Source: Bactericera cockerelli
Lineage: Eukaryota > Arthropoda > Insecta > Hemiptera > Triozidae
Length of the DNA: 64,000 nt
Assembly (NCBI GenBank): GCA_024516035.1
Contig: CM044961.1
Span: forward strand, 33,273,225-33,337,224
Reading direction: 5' to 3'
Shown: positions 41,956-51,429 of the stretch, piece after piece
Numbering within the stretch: position 1 is the stretch's first letter
Layout of the letters: each line of letters begins with the position of its first letter
Notes under the pieces: model-generated
Told to the model about the DNA's origin: nothing
Databases searched by the model: none
Seen by the model: only the letters and a program-made list of their open reading frames with translations
Translations under genes and position numbers: made by a program

Positions 41956-42283
41956 TAAGCCAGCCTTTGTGGAGTGACGGTTGACACTAGTGCCCGTAGT
42001 CCAGAGATCCCGAGTTCGATCCCCGATTGAGGCAGACTTTTCGAAGATAATCCTGTTCACTCGAAACACGTGAGGCATTTCCGGCCCTACTCAGGCTTAG
42101 TGAGGTTACTGTGGGTTGCTGGCACAATTCCCAGCGAATGGAGTTTAAAACCTCCGTCCTGACTACCTTAATCAGGATGTTAAAACCAACAACTGAACTG
42201 GTAACAATAGATCTAATTCGGTCGCAGTGTTATTTGTAAGGGTTTAACTGAGAACCCTGCAAGCAGGTCAGATAATAATTACT
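41956..42283 (+). mobile_element. SINE-E copy, full length
   Basis: Head agccagcctttgtggagtga, gcccgtagtccagagatccc, B-box gagttcgatccccgattg. Body ggcatttccggccctactca, ggttactgtgggttgctggc. 3' part gttaaaaccaacaactgaac, gggtttaactgagaaccctg. Confidence 0.85.
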
Positions 42284-42285
42284 AG

Positions 42286-43515
42286 TATTACCTCAGATCC
42301 ACCACTGACTGACAGGTTCCACAATCACAAGGATCAGGGTTCCTCCCCTTCTTCACAGGTAGAATATTACTAACATACCACAATTACCACAATCACATTC
42401 CTCAAGCATACAAAAATCCTTTACAAATATTCACTTTACAAAGGATATACGTACATCCTTTACAAACGTTATCCTACACAAAGAATACAAACATTATACC
42501 AGTAAATCCACCGTATACAAAGGATAGAAACATTTTAAAATCCAATACAAACGGTATGCTTCACAAAAGACACAAACATTCTATCCTAAAGCTATCCTCA
42601 AGATTTAGACCATAGAGCACCTGATTCCAATACAGGGTGTTTCAAAAGTTCACCAATTTCACCAAAGGAAAGAAAAATCTTCCTGTCTACATGCTGACCC
42701 GTTAAGTTTGGAAAAAGATGTATAGAAGACACTCTGTATAAATTCTATCCTTTTCAAAATAGACCCTAGTGCACCTGATCCAAAAATATTTTAGAATCGC
42801 AATCTTCAATTCCAGGAAACTACAACAGGTTCCTCAGCTCCGAGTTATCCTAATTCTAGTTCCTGGAATCAATTAGGTGATATGTTGATATCCTAGAATC
42901 GATCGAGTGCTTTCTCTTCGATCAAGTCGGGGAGGATCTTGCTATCGTCCCTCTGCCATGCCAAGGACTAGCCTCTCTAACCTTTAACATAAAACAGGTT
43001 GCTCTTTCAAAGGACCTAGCAGAACAGGTTCTAAATAAGCGAGGGTCTCTTTAACCCAGATGAAAGAGAATTTACTTTTGATCCATCCATCCTAATACAG
43101 TCTTTTTTTTTTTAATATTTATAAAGAGAGGTCTGTAACATTCAGAGTCCTTGCCCCTAATACAGTCTGGATATTGCAGAACTCAAGAGACTGGAATTTT
43201 TTTCTCTTCTAATTAGTTTTTTCACTAAGAAGAGGTAAATTAGGCAAAGGAATTTTCTCTTACACCCTGGTTTTTCTATTATAGAGGTTATTTTCTCTTC
43301 TAAGAAGTAAATTTGACCTGGAATTTTTTCCCTTCAATACTGACCCTGATTCTTACAGCTTGATATTGTTGATTTTCGGACTCCGTTGTGGCCGCTTACA
43401 TTCAAGAGCATGGTTCGGTACTTGGTTAGATTATTTTACGTGGTACTGGCTCTACCCCAGGGTCCAAGAGGGTATAGGCTTTTGTTCTCGCACTAACACG
43501 GCAACGCCATGGATG
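42286..43515. other. No gene; short caaaca-type repeats and one element end
   Basis: Around 42410-42590, variants of tacaaatcctttacaaacat recur irregularly. At 42632 acagggtgtttcaaaagttc is a terminus-like sequence of small DNA transposons, without a matching inverted end nearby. Confidence 0.4.
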
Positions 43516-43516
43516 T

Positions 43517-43570
43517 AAAGATAAAGTGCCCTGAAGTAATGCGAAAGCCGTTTCGAGTCACAAGAACTTT
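43517..43570 (+). mobile_element. SINE-D 3'-end fragment
   Basis: Taaagataaagtgccctgaa, gtaatgcgaaagccgtttcg. Head absent. Confidence 0.65.
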
Positions 43571-43714
43571 TTTTTTTTCTTTTTTACACTAATACTCTAC
43601 ACTATGAGGCATCGCCGTACATAATTTCGGGTCTATATTCGCCGCCACCAGTTTTGAGATACCTTAAGCTAGCTTAAATTCGTAAACTTTTGTCTTATTC
43701 CGTTTCATACCCGG

Positions 43715-43908
43715 CCTGTCCCGGTAACGGTGGTCGAAGCGTCTGACTGGTAATTCAGAGGTCGCGAGTTCGAAACCCAGCCGGGACATGACAAGTTATC
43801 TTCCCATTGGGGATTTTGACCACACAATACGTTTTGGACTTACTGCTGGAATAATGGGACTCATAAGTCCTAATCGGGTAGTATAAATAAGGCGCTATTA
43901 TTATTATA
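43715..43908 (+). mobile_element. SINE-C copy with altered head
   Basis: Tgtcccggtaacggtggtcg, aagcgtctgactggtaattc, B-box gcgagttcgaaacccagccg, body tgacaagttatcttcccatt, tail gggtagtataaataaggcgc. The anticodon arm differs from other C copies (ctggtaattcag), so it may be a subfamily. Confidence 0.85.
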
Positions 43909-43910
43909 CG

Positions 43911-44440
43911 AGGCACACAGTAGCCGAAGCAAGGACCATACGGTATCTGGGCTCTTGGTCATTGGTCGGTGAAGACATGCCAAGTAAAGTATGCTTCCTG
44001 CCAGACCAGGCAAGTCCGTATTAATTACCTACACACTGTTACGAAAATATGGTAGCCACTTGTGTGTCTTAGCTAGTAGCTACAGGCTGTTCCGAAAGTA
44101 ACGCAAACACTTCCAAGAAGGTTAAAATTCCAACAGAGGGAGTAAGGAAAGTAAAAAGGGAAGCTATGATAGCACTGTCTATGGCTATTGCTTTAGAGAA
44201 CTTGTAATGCCTCGAATCTGTCCCCTAAAATCGGCCATCTTGGTTCATTGTAACACAGAGGAAATCACAACAATAACAAATCGATTTTACTCTTTATAAT
44301 ATACTTTTGAAGGTAATACCGATAGCCATATTGGATAGTATGTTATGGGACAGATTTATATACGTTAGAACTTCTCCATTACTTACTCTCCCGTGACCAA
44401 AACAAACAGTTACAGAATTGGTAAACCCAAAAGTAAACAA
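43911..44440. other. No recognised feature
   Basis: Mixed composition. Acagaattggtaaacccaaa, agtaaacaaacatcc at 44412 recurs at 44724 (cagaattggtaaacccaaac, gtaaacaaacatcc) on either side of the SINE-F copy, so it is a probable long duplication. Confidence 0.4.
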
Positions 44441-44446
44441 ACATCC

Positions 44447-44655
44447 GCCAGGGTCGATGGCGCGTTGAATGCACCCGTAGGATCACCGAAGTTAAACGAC
44501 GTCCAGCGAGGTGAAGACTTCGTGATGCTGGCATTCCGGCCCAACCCAGGCTGGGTGAGGTTAATGTGGATAGCAGGTTTGTGAGTTCCCTGCGAATGGA
44601 GGGTGACACCCCCGTTGTGATGTGATCACAACGTAGTTGTAAGCAACGTTAAAGA
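44447..44655 (+). mobile_element. SINE-F copy, full length
   Basis: Gccagggtcgatggcgcgtt, gaatgcacccgtaggatcac, cgaagttaaacgacgtccag, body gcattccggcccaacccagg, tgggtgaggttaatgtggat, gaatggagggtgacaccccc. A 10-bp deletion removes cggttctcg from the 5S head. Confidence 0.9.
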
Positions 44656-45163
44656 GAGAAAAAGACAATAATAATTAAAAATAATAAAAAATTACCGTTA
44701 AAGCCGTAACTAGAAGTATTTCAGAATTGGTAAACCCAAACGTAAACAAACATCCTGTTGAGAATACATGGCTGAATAACGAGCGTATCAATTACCTACC
44801 AAATAATTTATCTACTTCTGGCCGGAGTCTTCACGTATCGCTAGGGTCCTTGACTCACAGGCCAAATAATGTACTAGGTAATAACATACCTATGTATATC
44901 TGAGCTGCTACATACAGGGTGTCCATGTTTTATTTTTTTAGAAAATTTTAGAATCAACTCCAGGAGACATTCTAGGACTAAAATAATCTTAGACAGTTTT
45001 TCGAAAAATGAAAAAAAAAAACCAAAAAAAAAATCACTCGAAATAAAGTTTCCACCTAAAAAATTAACTCGAACATGTTGAAAATGAGTGATAATGGTTC
45101 TCATGTCTCTTTTTACGATAATTATTAAGTAAATTTTCCAAGGAAATAGTAACTTTCCTCAAA

Positions 45164-45277
45164 TTTACAACTACTCAAACTCGCTATACTAAATCTACGC
45201 TGAAACCAGGACTTGAACCACCGACCTACAGGTCACAAGTCCGCCGCCTTATCGATCAAGCTACTATAAGGTCGGTA
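45164..45277 (-). mobile_element. SINE-B copy, 3'-truncated
   Basis: Acaactactcaaactcgcta, tctacgctgaaaccaggact, tgaaccaccgacctacaggt, with taag inserted in the head end (actataaggtcggt). Lies inside the fold-back element. Confidence 0.8.
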
Positions 45278-45355
45278 ACTGAGTTATTATTTTGTTTGTA
45301 TCTCCGTTCGACGGCATTTTTCGAAAAATGGTCCGAGCTATCTTTAACCTTTTAC

Positions 45356-46303
45356 GGTCCAGTGCATGTCCCACATGCAACCATAGAAACGCCGCTACAC
45401 TCCAGTATAAAATTCACTAGAACAGTCCTTAAGGTCCAGTGCATGTCCCACATGCATTGTTTTGTTTGCTCATCAGGTCGAGTTGTTTCGGAAAGAAACG
45501 AAGCGCTACGGTCCAGTAGATTTTTTCTTTCAAATTACAGAACTTGTATACAGGGTGTTTGTAGACGACAAAAACTTTTGACTTTGTAAAAAGAACAATA
45601 GATTCCCAATTAGCAATATGGGAGCTAAAAATGAGTAAATAATTAGGTATAAAACACTGTTAAAAAAAGGTAGGTAGTGGAAGTACAAAAAGACAATGTG
45701 TTGAAGAGGGTCGTGAAATCAATGCTAACAACGCCACCCTGTATCACACATCATCCATCTTTGTCTAACTCATGTCAACAAGTGTGCTAGAAAGAGACAG
45801 GGATATACTTTGCAGAGGTATCTTTGACCCTCAAATAAACATATAAAGAAAATAAATTACTTACCACAAAGGAAATGTCGAATTTTCTTTACTTCTTCTT
45901 TACCTATAAAACTATACAGTTTTCTTTTAGACATTTTTATCACAGAAATAAAGACGATAGAACAGGTACTACACTGAACCAACCTTCCGCAGGTTGCACT
46001 GATAATAATGTTTGTTTACACAGCTGGCTTAAAATTTAGACACTTTTGACTTGTTCGTAAATATTCTACGGAATATCACGAATCGACTAGAATAAATCTG
46101 ATAGGCTGATAATTAAAGGAAAATATAAAATGAAATCGAATAAAGTGGAGGGAAATCTTGCATGTGGGACATGCACTGGACCGTAAGAGCGTTATTAATA
46201 GTTGCATGTGGGACATGCACTGGACCTTAAGGACTGTTCTTGTGAATTTTACACTGGAGTGTAGCGGCGTTTCTATGGTTGCATGTGGGACATGCACTGG
46301 ACC
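45356..46303. repeat. Five copies of GCATGTGGGACATGC in inverted array
   Basis: Ggtccagtgcatgtcccaca at 45356 and 45434, and gcatgtgggacatgcactgg at 46160, 46204 and 46281. The core is itself a palindrome (gcatgt, ggg, acatgc). The spacers match inverted. Confidence 0.85.
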
Positions 46304-46568
46304 GTATGGGCAGTTCCAATTTTTTTTCACTGGAGTGCAAAAGGTTAATCTTAGGATGTCCCCTAGAATTGATTCTGAAATATTTCTAAAACAAAACCTG
46401 GACACCGGTATACATAAGATAAGAGATAGGAACCTCTTCTAGAAATAGCCATACATCAGAAAGACGAATGAGTTACAGCTTGATTGATAGCAATCTTTCG
46501 TACTTCCATTCTACTTGAGGGGGATATTGCCAAATAGTCGCATCGCGTTTGTTTACATAACCGAGGTA

Positions 46569-46606
46569 ATTACCATGGCAACAGAGATGGTTGTTGTCAT
46601 GGTAAC
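46569..46606. promoter_or_regulatory. Two X-box-like (RFX-type) motifs
   Basis: Attaccatggcaac at 46569-46582 and gttgtcatggtaac at 46593-46606 both fit the RFX dimer consensus GTNRCC-AT-GGYAAC closely, the second in both halves. The spacing is 10 bp. No gene was identified beside them, so regulatory use is speculative. Confidence 0.35.
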
Positions 46607-46754
46607 GAGAGGAGGTAATTAGATTCTGATTACCCGAGCTTTGTGTAAACACTTGGATATTAGTGCATGTCCGTGGACTCGAGTTTGTTGTGTTTGACAG
46701 AGGATAAGAAGATATAATTATGTTATACATAATGTACTTGTCCATACCTCATAA

Positions 46755-46975
46755 GTGCACTGGTAGTCAAGTGGTTAACGCGCTAGTCTGGCAATCCAGG
46801 TAGCGTAGGGATCCGTTGGTTTGAATCCCACCCAGTGCATGAATTTTTCCTCATTAATTTGAGTTAGTGACCACATAGTAATAAGACTCTAAAGGTTAAA
46901 TGGTAGAAAATGCTTTAAGCATTAGCCTCGTCTAGTGGTTACCTTTCACTGAAGAGAATTATTATTATTATTATT
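46755..46975 (+). mobile_element. SINE-A copy, full length
   Basis: Gtgcactggtagtcaagtgg, gcgctagtctggcaatccag, B-box ggtttgaatcccacccagtg, tail tctagtggttacctttcact and a long (tta)n end. Confidence 0.9.
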
Positions 46976-47095
46976 AATACATTATAATTATTCATATCAT
47001 ACAACTAATGCTGATGACATTATGATGAAACAATAAATTAATACCGTCGATTTACACCCCACCACCAATGCAAGAACTGTGTCGCGTCGCTAAGA

Positions 47096-47361
47096 TGCGT
47101 ATTTCGTAGCCATGAAACAGGAGCTACTGTAGACGCGTGTAGTCTGTGTTGCAGCTTGCCCATCCCGTAGTATGCCTGCCCTCTGATGGGCGAGAAGTGA
47201 CACAATACTTCCCAAATATGTGCTGGGTCAACACGAGCACACCGGAATGTATCACTTACAAACAAATGTAATCAAATTAAGAATACATTTTTTTGTCGCC
47301 TCGGGGATCAAACCCTGGACCTTCCGCAAGCCAGTGAGTGCCTCACCACTGAGCTAATTAG
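47096..47361 (-). mobile_element. SINE-G copy, near full length
   Basis: Cgtatttcgtagccatgaaa, ctgatgggcgagaagtgaca, gagcacaccggaatgtatca, B-box gggatcaaaccctggacctt, head end cactgagctaatt. Confidence 0.85.
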
Positions 47362-47647
47362 TTGAAGAATCCTAAACCCCGGAAGACCAAACGGTTGTGA
47401 TGTCTGGTCAACTCATACAATACTTGACCAGACATTCTCCTTAATATAGAGCGCTATTTATTTTATTTATACGACTGACAGTCTTTACATAATATACAGA
47501 AATATACAGGGTGACAATAAAGTCTTACCACACCCTCAGGTAACGTTACACCCTATTTTAACTGTGACATTTGGTGTCTGAGTAGCTGATATTTGCACAA
47601 ATTAATAAATAAATGTGTGTTATGTTATTACATCACATTTGAAATAG

Positions 47648-47775
47648 GTAGCGCAGAATTAAAGGACTTTTTTTTATTTAATTATTGTGTATCATTTGCT
47701 CATTATTCCGCCACTGGTCGCTGCTCACATTAAAGCAGCTATTCATTTTCTGTCCAAGTACAGAGCAGAAAAAAC
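47648..47775 (-). mobile_element. H-family fragment
   Basis: Ggtagcgcagaattaaagga, ttccgccactggtcgctgct, taaagcagctattcattttc, tgtccaagtacagagcagaa. The tRNA-like head is absent. Confidence 0.65.
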
Positions 47776-47855
47776 CCCAGAAAAAAAATGGGCACCAGTG
47801 TATTCAACGCGCCATCTTTATATCTTGAATGGTTCTCGAGATACTGAAGGTGGGG

Positions 47856-47995
47856 ACCGACCTCAGTAGCTTGATCGATAAAGTGGCGGACTTCCAACCT
47901 GGAGGTCGGTGGTTCAAGTCGCAGTTCCAGCGTAGATTTAGTAAAGCGAGTTGGAGTCGTTGTGATATCACGAAAGTGATTAACACAAAATATGA
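47856..47995 (+). mobile_element. SINE-B copy
   Basis: Accgacctcagtagcttgat, aaagtggcggacttccaacc, tggaggtcggtggttcaagt, tcacgaaagtgattaacaca. Full head with three substitutions in the anticodon region. Confidence 0.85.
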
Positions 47996-48315
47996 CTTAC
48001 TGAAAGTGGCATGGGACTTTATGCTCACCCTACATAAATAAGTAAATTTATACAGGGTTGATCAAATAAATCTGGAAATAATCTACCATTTACGGGTGTA
48101 AACGTATCTTTTGTCGACCCTGTTTACATGGCATGCATTCGAATGTAGTAATTACCAGTATTATTCTTAGAGCTCTGACATAACTAACGTCCATTCAGAC
48201 TGGCAGTCAATACAGATAATGACGTAATGATCTAATTATTGTCATTATTCCATCATCACTATCTCGTCCTCGCCATCACAATCATAAACAAGAGCGCCAT
48301 CAGAAATCATCACAG

Positions 48316-48515
48316 TCAGCGTCGCGCGTCGATGGCACTTTGAATACACTAGTTCTGCTTCTGTCACTCAAGTTAAGGAACGTCCAGCGAGGTTAGGACT
48401 TGAATGAGTGACCAATTGACCATTCGAATTTGTGGTCTCGAGATACCTTGGGTTTTTTTTCCGGCACCAATCAGGCTGGGTGAGGTTATTTCGAGTAGCC
48501 CGTTTACAAGTTTCC
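48316..48515 (+). mobile_element. SINE-F copy, diverged, with box-C region
   Basis: Gtcgcgcgtcgatggcactt, tgaatacactagttctgctt, caagttaaggaacgtccagc, gaggttaggacttgaatgag, tgaccaattgaccattcg, then ccggcaccaatcaggctggg. It retains more of the 5S sequence than the short F copies. Confidence 0.7.
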
Positions 48516-48524
48516 AGAAGCTCC

Positions 48525-48590
48525 TTCATGGCTACGAAATAAAAAAAGCCGGTGAAGCACTCATCTTAAAAAAAAAAAAAACAAAAAACC
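48525..48590 (+). mobile_element. SINE-G 3'-end fragment with poly(A)
   Basis: Catggctacgaaataaaaaa, agccggtgaagcactcatct, taaaaaaaaaaaaa. Directly follows the SINE-F copy. Confidence 0.8.
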
Positions 48591-48592
48591 TC

Positions 48593-48995
48593 TACAACTT
48601 ATCATGAACATCAATATAAACATTGTAAAGATATTAATCATCATCATCACATGGTTAATGACCTGAGTATGGCCAAATGAGTTTGTTGTTTTGAAAGCAA
48701 TTAGTTTGCCTGTCCAAAAAGATGCTATTATGAAAACACTTCTCGTCCAGAATAGATGATGTAAGAAGTAGGTTTTTTTTTTTACAAAAAGTTTTTTTTT
48801 TTTAAATAGGGGATCTGGTAGGCAAGTACGAGTTTAATAGGAAAAAAAAAATATACCTCTTACAAGATCTAAATTACAAAATAGTGCTTTACCGAAAGTA
48901 CCAATTAAAATTTGAGTGTAGGTAATATAAATTTTAAACGATTTGAATTTATTTTTAACCAACTGCTACAAATACCTATAATTTCAAACAATTAG
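48593..48995. other. No recognised feature
   Basis: AT-rich with homopolymer runs. Confidence 0.4.
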
Positions 48996-48996
48996 A

Positions 48997-49115
48997 ATAT
49001 AGACTTGTAACCTGGAGGTCGGTGGTTCAAGTCCCGGTTTCAGCGTAGATTTAGTAGTTGAGACATCACGAGAACAATTAACACAAATTTAATGTGATAA
49101 CTTTTTTTTTAAAAC
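48997..49115 (+). mobile_element. SINE-B copy, 5'-truncated
   Basis: Agacttgtaacctggaggtc, ggtggttcaagtcccggttt, cagcgtagatttagtagttg, tail gataactttttttt. The first 35 nt of the head are absent. Confidence 0.85.
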
Positions 49116-49164
49116 CCAACTTAGTTTATTGTAAGGTGACTTCAGAGCACAAACGGCAATGTCA

Positions 49165-49280
49165 TATTATAGCAACGGGGGTTTTACCCTCCTTTCCCTG
49201 GAAACTCAAAAACCAGCTACTCAAAAGAAACCCACCCAGCCTGAGTGGGGCCGGGAATATCCAGGAATCACGAGGATTCC
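49165..49280 (-). mobile_element. SINE-F body fragment
   Basis: Agcaacgggggttttaccct, ggaaactcaaaaaccagcta, aacccacccagcctgagtgg, ggccgggaatatccaggaat. It adjoins a short palindrome (ccaggaatcacgaggattcctgg) and lacks the 5S head. Confidence 0.65.
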
Positions 49281-49329
49281 TGGCTATTCCCGTTTATATC
49301 TCTGATTTATACTGCTTCTGTTTATACCC

Positions 49330-49545
49330 AGACAGCACAGTCAACTGGATATATACCATACTGTTAGGTGGAAAAAGTCTACTTGCCCACCTGGAAATCA
49401 GCTGGAGATTTCCACCTTCCACCTGACCTCCACCTGGAAATCAACTGGAAATGAACTGGAAAGTAACCCAACTTTTAACTGGAAGTCAGTTGCCCAAAGT
49501 CAACTGGATTTGTTCCACTTATTTCCAGCTACTTGTAGCGCTCTC
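49330..49545. repeat. Left subterminal repeats of the large element
   Basis: Cagtcaactggatatatacc, cacctggaaatcagctggag, cacctggaaatcaactggaa, aactggaagtcagttgccca, gtcaactggatttgttccac. The variants are spaced 20-45 bp apart. The mirror set is at 57050-57320. Confidence 0.75.
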
Positions 49546-49624
49546 TAGTGGATGGGTAGTAACTTACTACCACAATGTTGACATACCTATTTACCTATAC
49601 TGTACATTATACTACATAATAATC

Positions 49625-49690
49625 AAATGCTACGCTCTTGGTTTTGAGGTCGTGGGTTCGAATCCCATTATATGCATTTTTTTTTTCTTC
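49625..49690 (+). other. Isolated tRNA-like B-box segment
   Basis: Tgctacgctcttggttttga, ggtcgtgggttcgaatccca, ttatatgcatttttt. It looks like the 3' half of a tRNA followed by a T run. It could be a SINE remnant. A similar layout (ggtcaagggttcaattcccc then T run) occurs at 57547. Confidence 0.4.
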
Positions 49691-50253
49691 AAAAAATAAT
49701 AATAATAGTAATAAAAATACTAGAAACAAATGTATATTAGGCATAAATTCAATTTCAGTTATTTAATTTAGAGGCCATACATTCAAATCTCATGAAGAAT
49801 ATTTTTTTTGTATAAAAATAAAGTAATAAATTTTAAATAGGTTTTTTTAACACGTACACACACACAATTTTGAGTATATTTTTTTTATATATAAATTTGG
49901 AAAGAAAAAGAAAATAACTACTCTGTTTTAAACAACACAATTCAAATAAGACTCTTTAACATTATTATATTTTTACAATAAGAGTGTTTATTATTAAAAA
50001 AAATGTCCCAAAAGTGTAAAATGCACTATCAAATTTCCACCATGTCACAAGACCTTGTACCAATGTATCACAAGTATTTCTAAGTAGGTATAATCTCTAT
50101 ATATATAAAACTCAAAGTTATGCATGTCTGGCTGACTATGTCCTCTTGGGGTTACAATACCAAACGGTACTCTCACTGAGAGTTCACCCCCCCTAAGCCA
50201 CCTTCAACATACTAGAAAATTATCAAAATTAAAATATCTAATACAATTTTCAA

Positions 50254-50450
50254 GTGCACTGGTAATCAAGTGGTTAATGCGCTAGTCAGATAATCAACCT
50301 GGCGTAGGGTTCCGTTGTTTCAATTTTTTCCTCATTATGGTTGTGACCACATAATAATAAGACTCTGAGGGTTAGGTGGTAGAAAATGCTTTGAGCATAA
50401 CCTTTAACCTTACCTGGTGGTTACCTTCCAGTTAAAAGTGTTATTATTAT
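50254..50450 (+). mobile_element. SINE-A copy carrying the copia insertion in its tail
   Basis: Gtgcactggtaatcaagtgg, gcgctagtcagataatcaac, body ggttgtgaccacataataat, tail cctggtggttaccttccagt and ttattattat. The copia LTR starts right after attat in this tail. The second attat and tttttattg follow the right LTR. The B-box is damaged (ggttccgttgtttcaa). Confidence 0.85.
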
Positions 50451-50705
50451 TGTTGAAAGAAAATTAAACACGCGCCTCCGACACTGGAGAATAATGTGGG
50501 AGTTGACCACTACTAGCATGAAGCGCCACCATATTGTTTTAGGCGGTAGTTTCAAATGTTGTCTAAAAATGTGTTCCTGTTTTTTCCTGAAAGTTCTGTT
50601 AAAATTGTTTTTGCTCTGATTGAATATAATAAAAGTTTTCCATCCTGATTATAAATAAATGTCAGTCGTTTTATTTAAGTCACTCAACCACCAAATTCTG
50701 CAACA
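50451..50705 (+). repeat. 5' LTR of copia element
   Basis: 255 bp from tgttgaaagaaaattaaaca to caaattctgcaaca. AATAAA-type signals (tataataaaagttttcc, ataaataaatgtcag) lie near the end. Compared by eye with the 3' LTR I found no difference. Confidence 0.95.
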
Positions 50706-50722
50706 GGTTATGGGCCCAGCAG
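50706..50722 (+). other. Primer-binding site, initiator tRNA-Met anticodon arm
   Basis: Ggttatgggcccagcag begins directly after the LTR. It is complementary to the anticodon arm of initiator tRNA-Met (cugggcccauaaccc), as in Drosophila copia, where a tRNA half-molecule primes minus-strand DNA. Confidence 0.85.
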
Positions 50723-50759
50723 ACCCAAGTTCTTGAGTGATAACGTTTGAGTTCTTCAG

Positions 50760-51419
50760 ATGGCAATGGACAGGAATCAAGTTGGAAGTCTGGTGAAACT
50801 ATTGAAGTGCCAGGAAGACTTCCAAACTTGGAAATTCCAGGTGTCTATTATTCTGAAGGCTAAAAACCTTTACAAGTTTGTGGAGGGAGAGGAGGACCCA
50901 TCAAAGACGGACACGGAACAATACAAAGCTCAGGAGATTCTAATCGGGTCATTGGATGCAAAGGTGCTCAGATATGTTATCAACTGTAAATCAGCCAAAG
51001 AAATATGGGACAAATTGAATCAGGTGTTTGAGCAAGATGACATGATCAAAACCCATGTTATTCAACAGAAATTTTTCAATTACAAATGGGAAAACTTAGG
51101 TATGGCATACCACATATCAGAAATTGAAAACTTGGCCCTAAGCCTTGAACAGAAGGGCGACAAAATATCTGAAGAGCTGAAAATGACCAAGATATTAATG
51201 ACTTTACCTCAAAAATATGCAAATTTCCAGACAGTTTGGGAGGCTGTTCCAAGCAAGGACAGAAACATGAAAAATCTAACACAACGCTTGTGTTCAGAGG
51301 AAGGCAGAGTTAATATGTACAAACAACAAGATCCCATCAAATCTGAAGATGTTGCTCTCTACTCAAATGTCAAGTGTTTCAAGTGCGGAATAAAGGGTCA
51401 CTTAAAGAAAAAACTGTAA
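50760..51419 (+). CDS. gag: Copia Gag, 219 codons, ends at a frame break
   Basis: Gag forms the virus-like particle that packages element RNA in the cytoplasm. Residues 1-200 read like the UBN2/Retrotran_gag_2 domain of copia Gag (for example FQTWKFQVSIILKAK near residue 21 and AKEIWDKLNQVF near 79). A CCHC zinc knuckle begins at Cys206 and Cys209 with His214. The last cysteine is not reached because the frame stops at TAA (51417) after a run of six A (51408-51413). The expected Cys codon follows in the +1 frame, shared with pol. The start at 50760 is 38 bp after the primer-binding site and is the first ATG of the frame. The frame is otherwise open. Copia-type elements usually have gag and pol in one frame, so this is either a one-base insertion, an assembly error in the homopolymer, or a +1 shift. 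Confidence 0.9.
   Translation: MAMDRNQVGSLVKLLKCQEDFQTWKFQVSIILKAKNLYKFVEGEEDPSKTDTEQYKAQEILIGSLDAKVLRYVINCKSAKEIWDKLNQVFEQDDMIKTHVIQQKFFNYKWENLGMAYHISEIENLALSLEQKGDKISEELKMTKILMTLPQKYANFQTVWEAVPSKDRNMKNLTQRLCSEEGRVNMYKQQDPIKSEDVALYSNVKCFKCGIKGHLKKKL
51408..51413 (+). other. A6 homopolymer where gag and pol frames diverge
   Basis: The gag frame reads aag aaa aaa ctg taa. The pol frame is +1. With one base fewer the zinc knuckle would have its canonical spacing. A -1 shift leads to a stop within four codons, so ordinary -1 slippage would not work. Confidence 0.8.
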
Positions 51420-51429
51420 TGTAAATAAG

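Larger units (their letters stand above)
44914..46412. mobile_element. Fold-back DNA element, about 1.5 kb
   Basis: Left end tacagggtgtccatgtttta with gaatcaactccaggagacat. Right end is its inverted, diverged copy (aattgattctgaaatatttc, acaaaacctggacaccggta). Inner arms at 45356-45456 and 46204-46303 are nearly exact inverted copies. A SINE-B interrupts it at 45164. No transposase frame was found. Confidence 0.7.

Noticed and set aside
51400..51420. Programmed -1 frameshift between gag and pol
   Set aside because: The pol frame is +1 relative to gag, and the -1 frame meets a stop within four codons. No heptamer is in the proper register.
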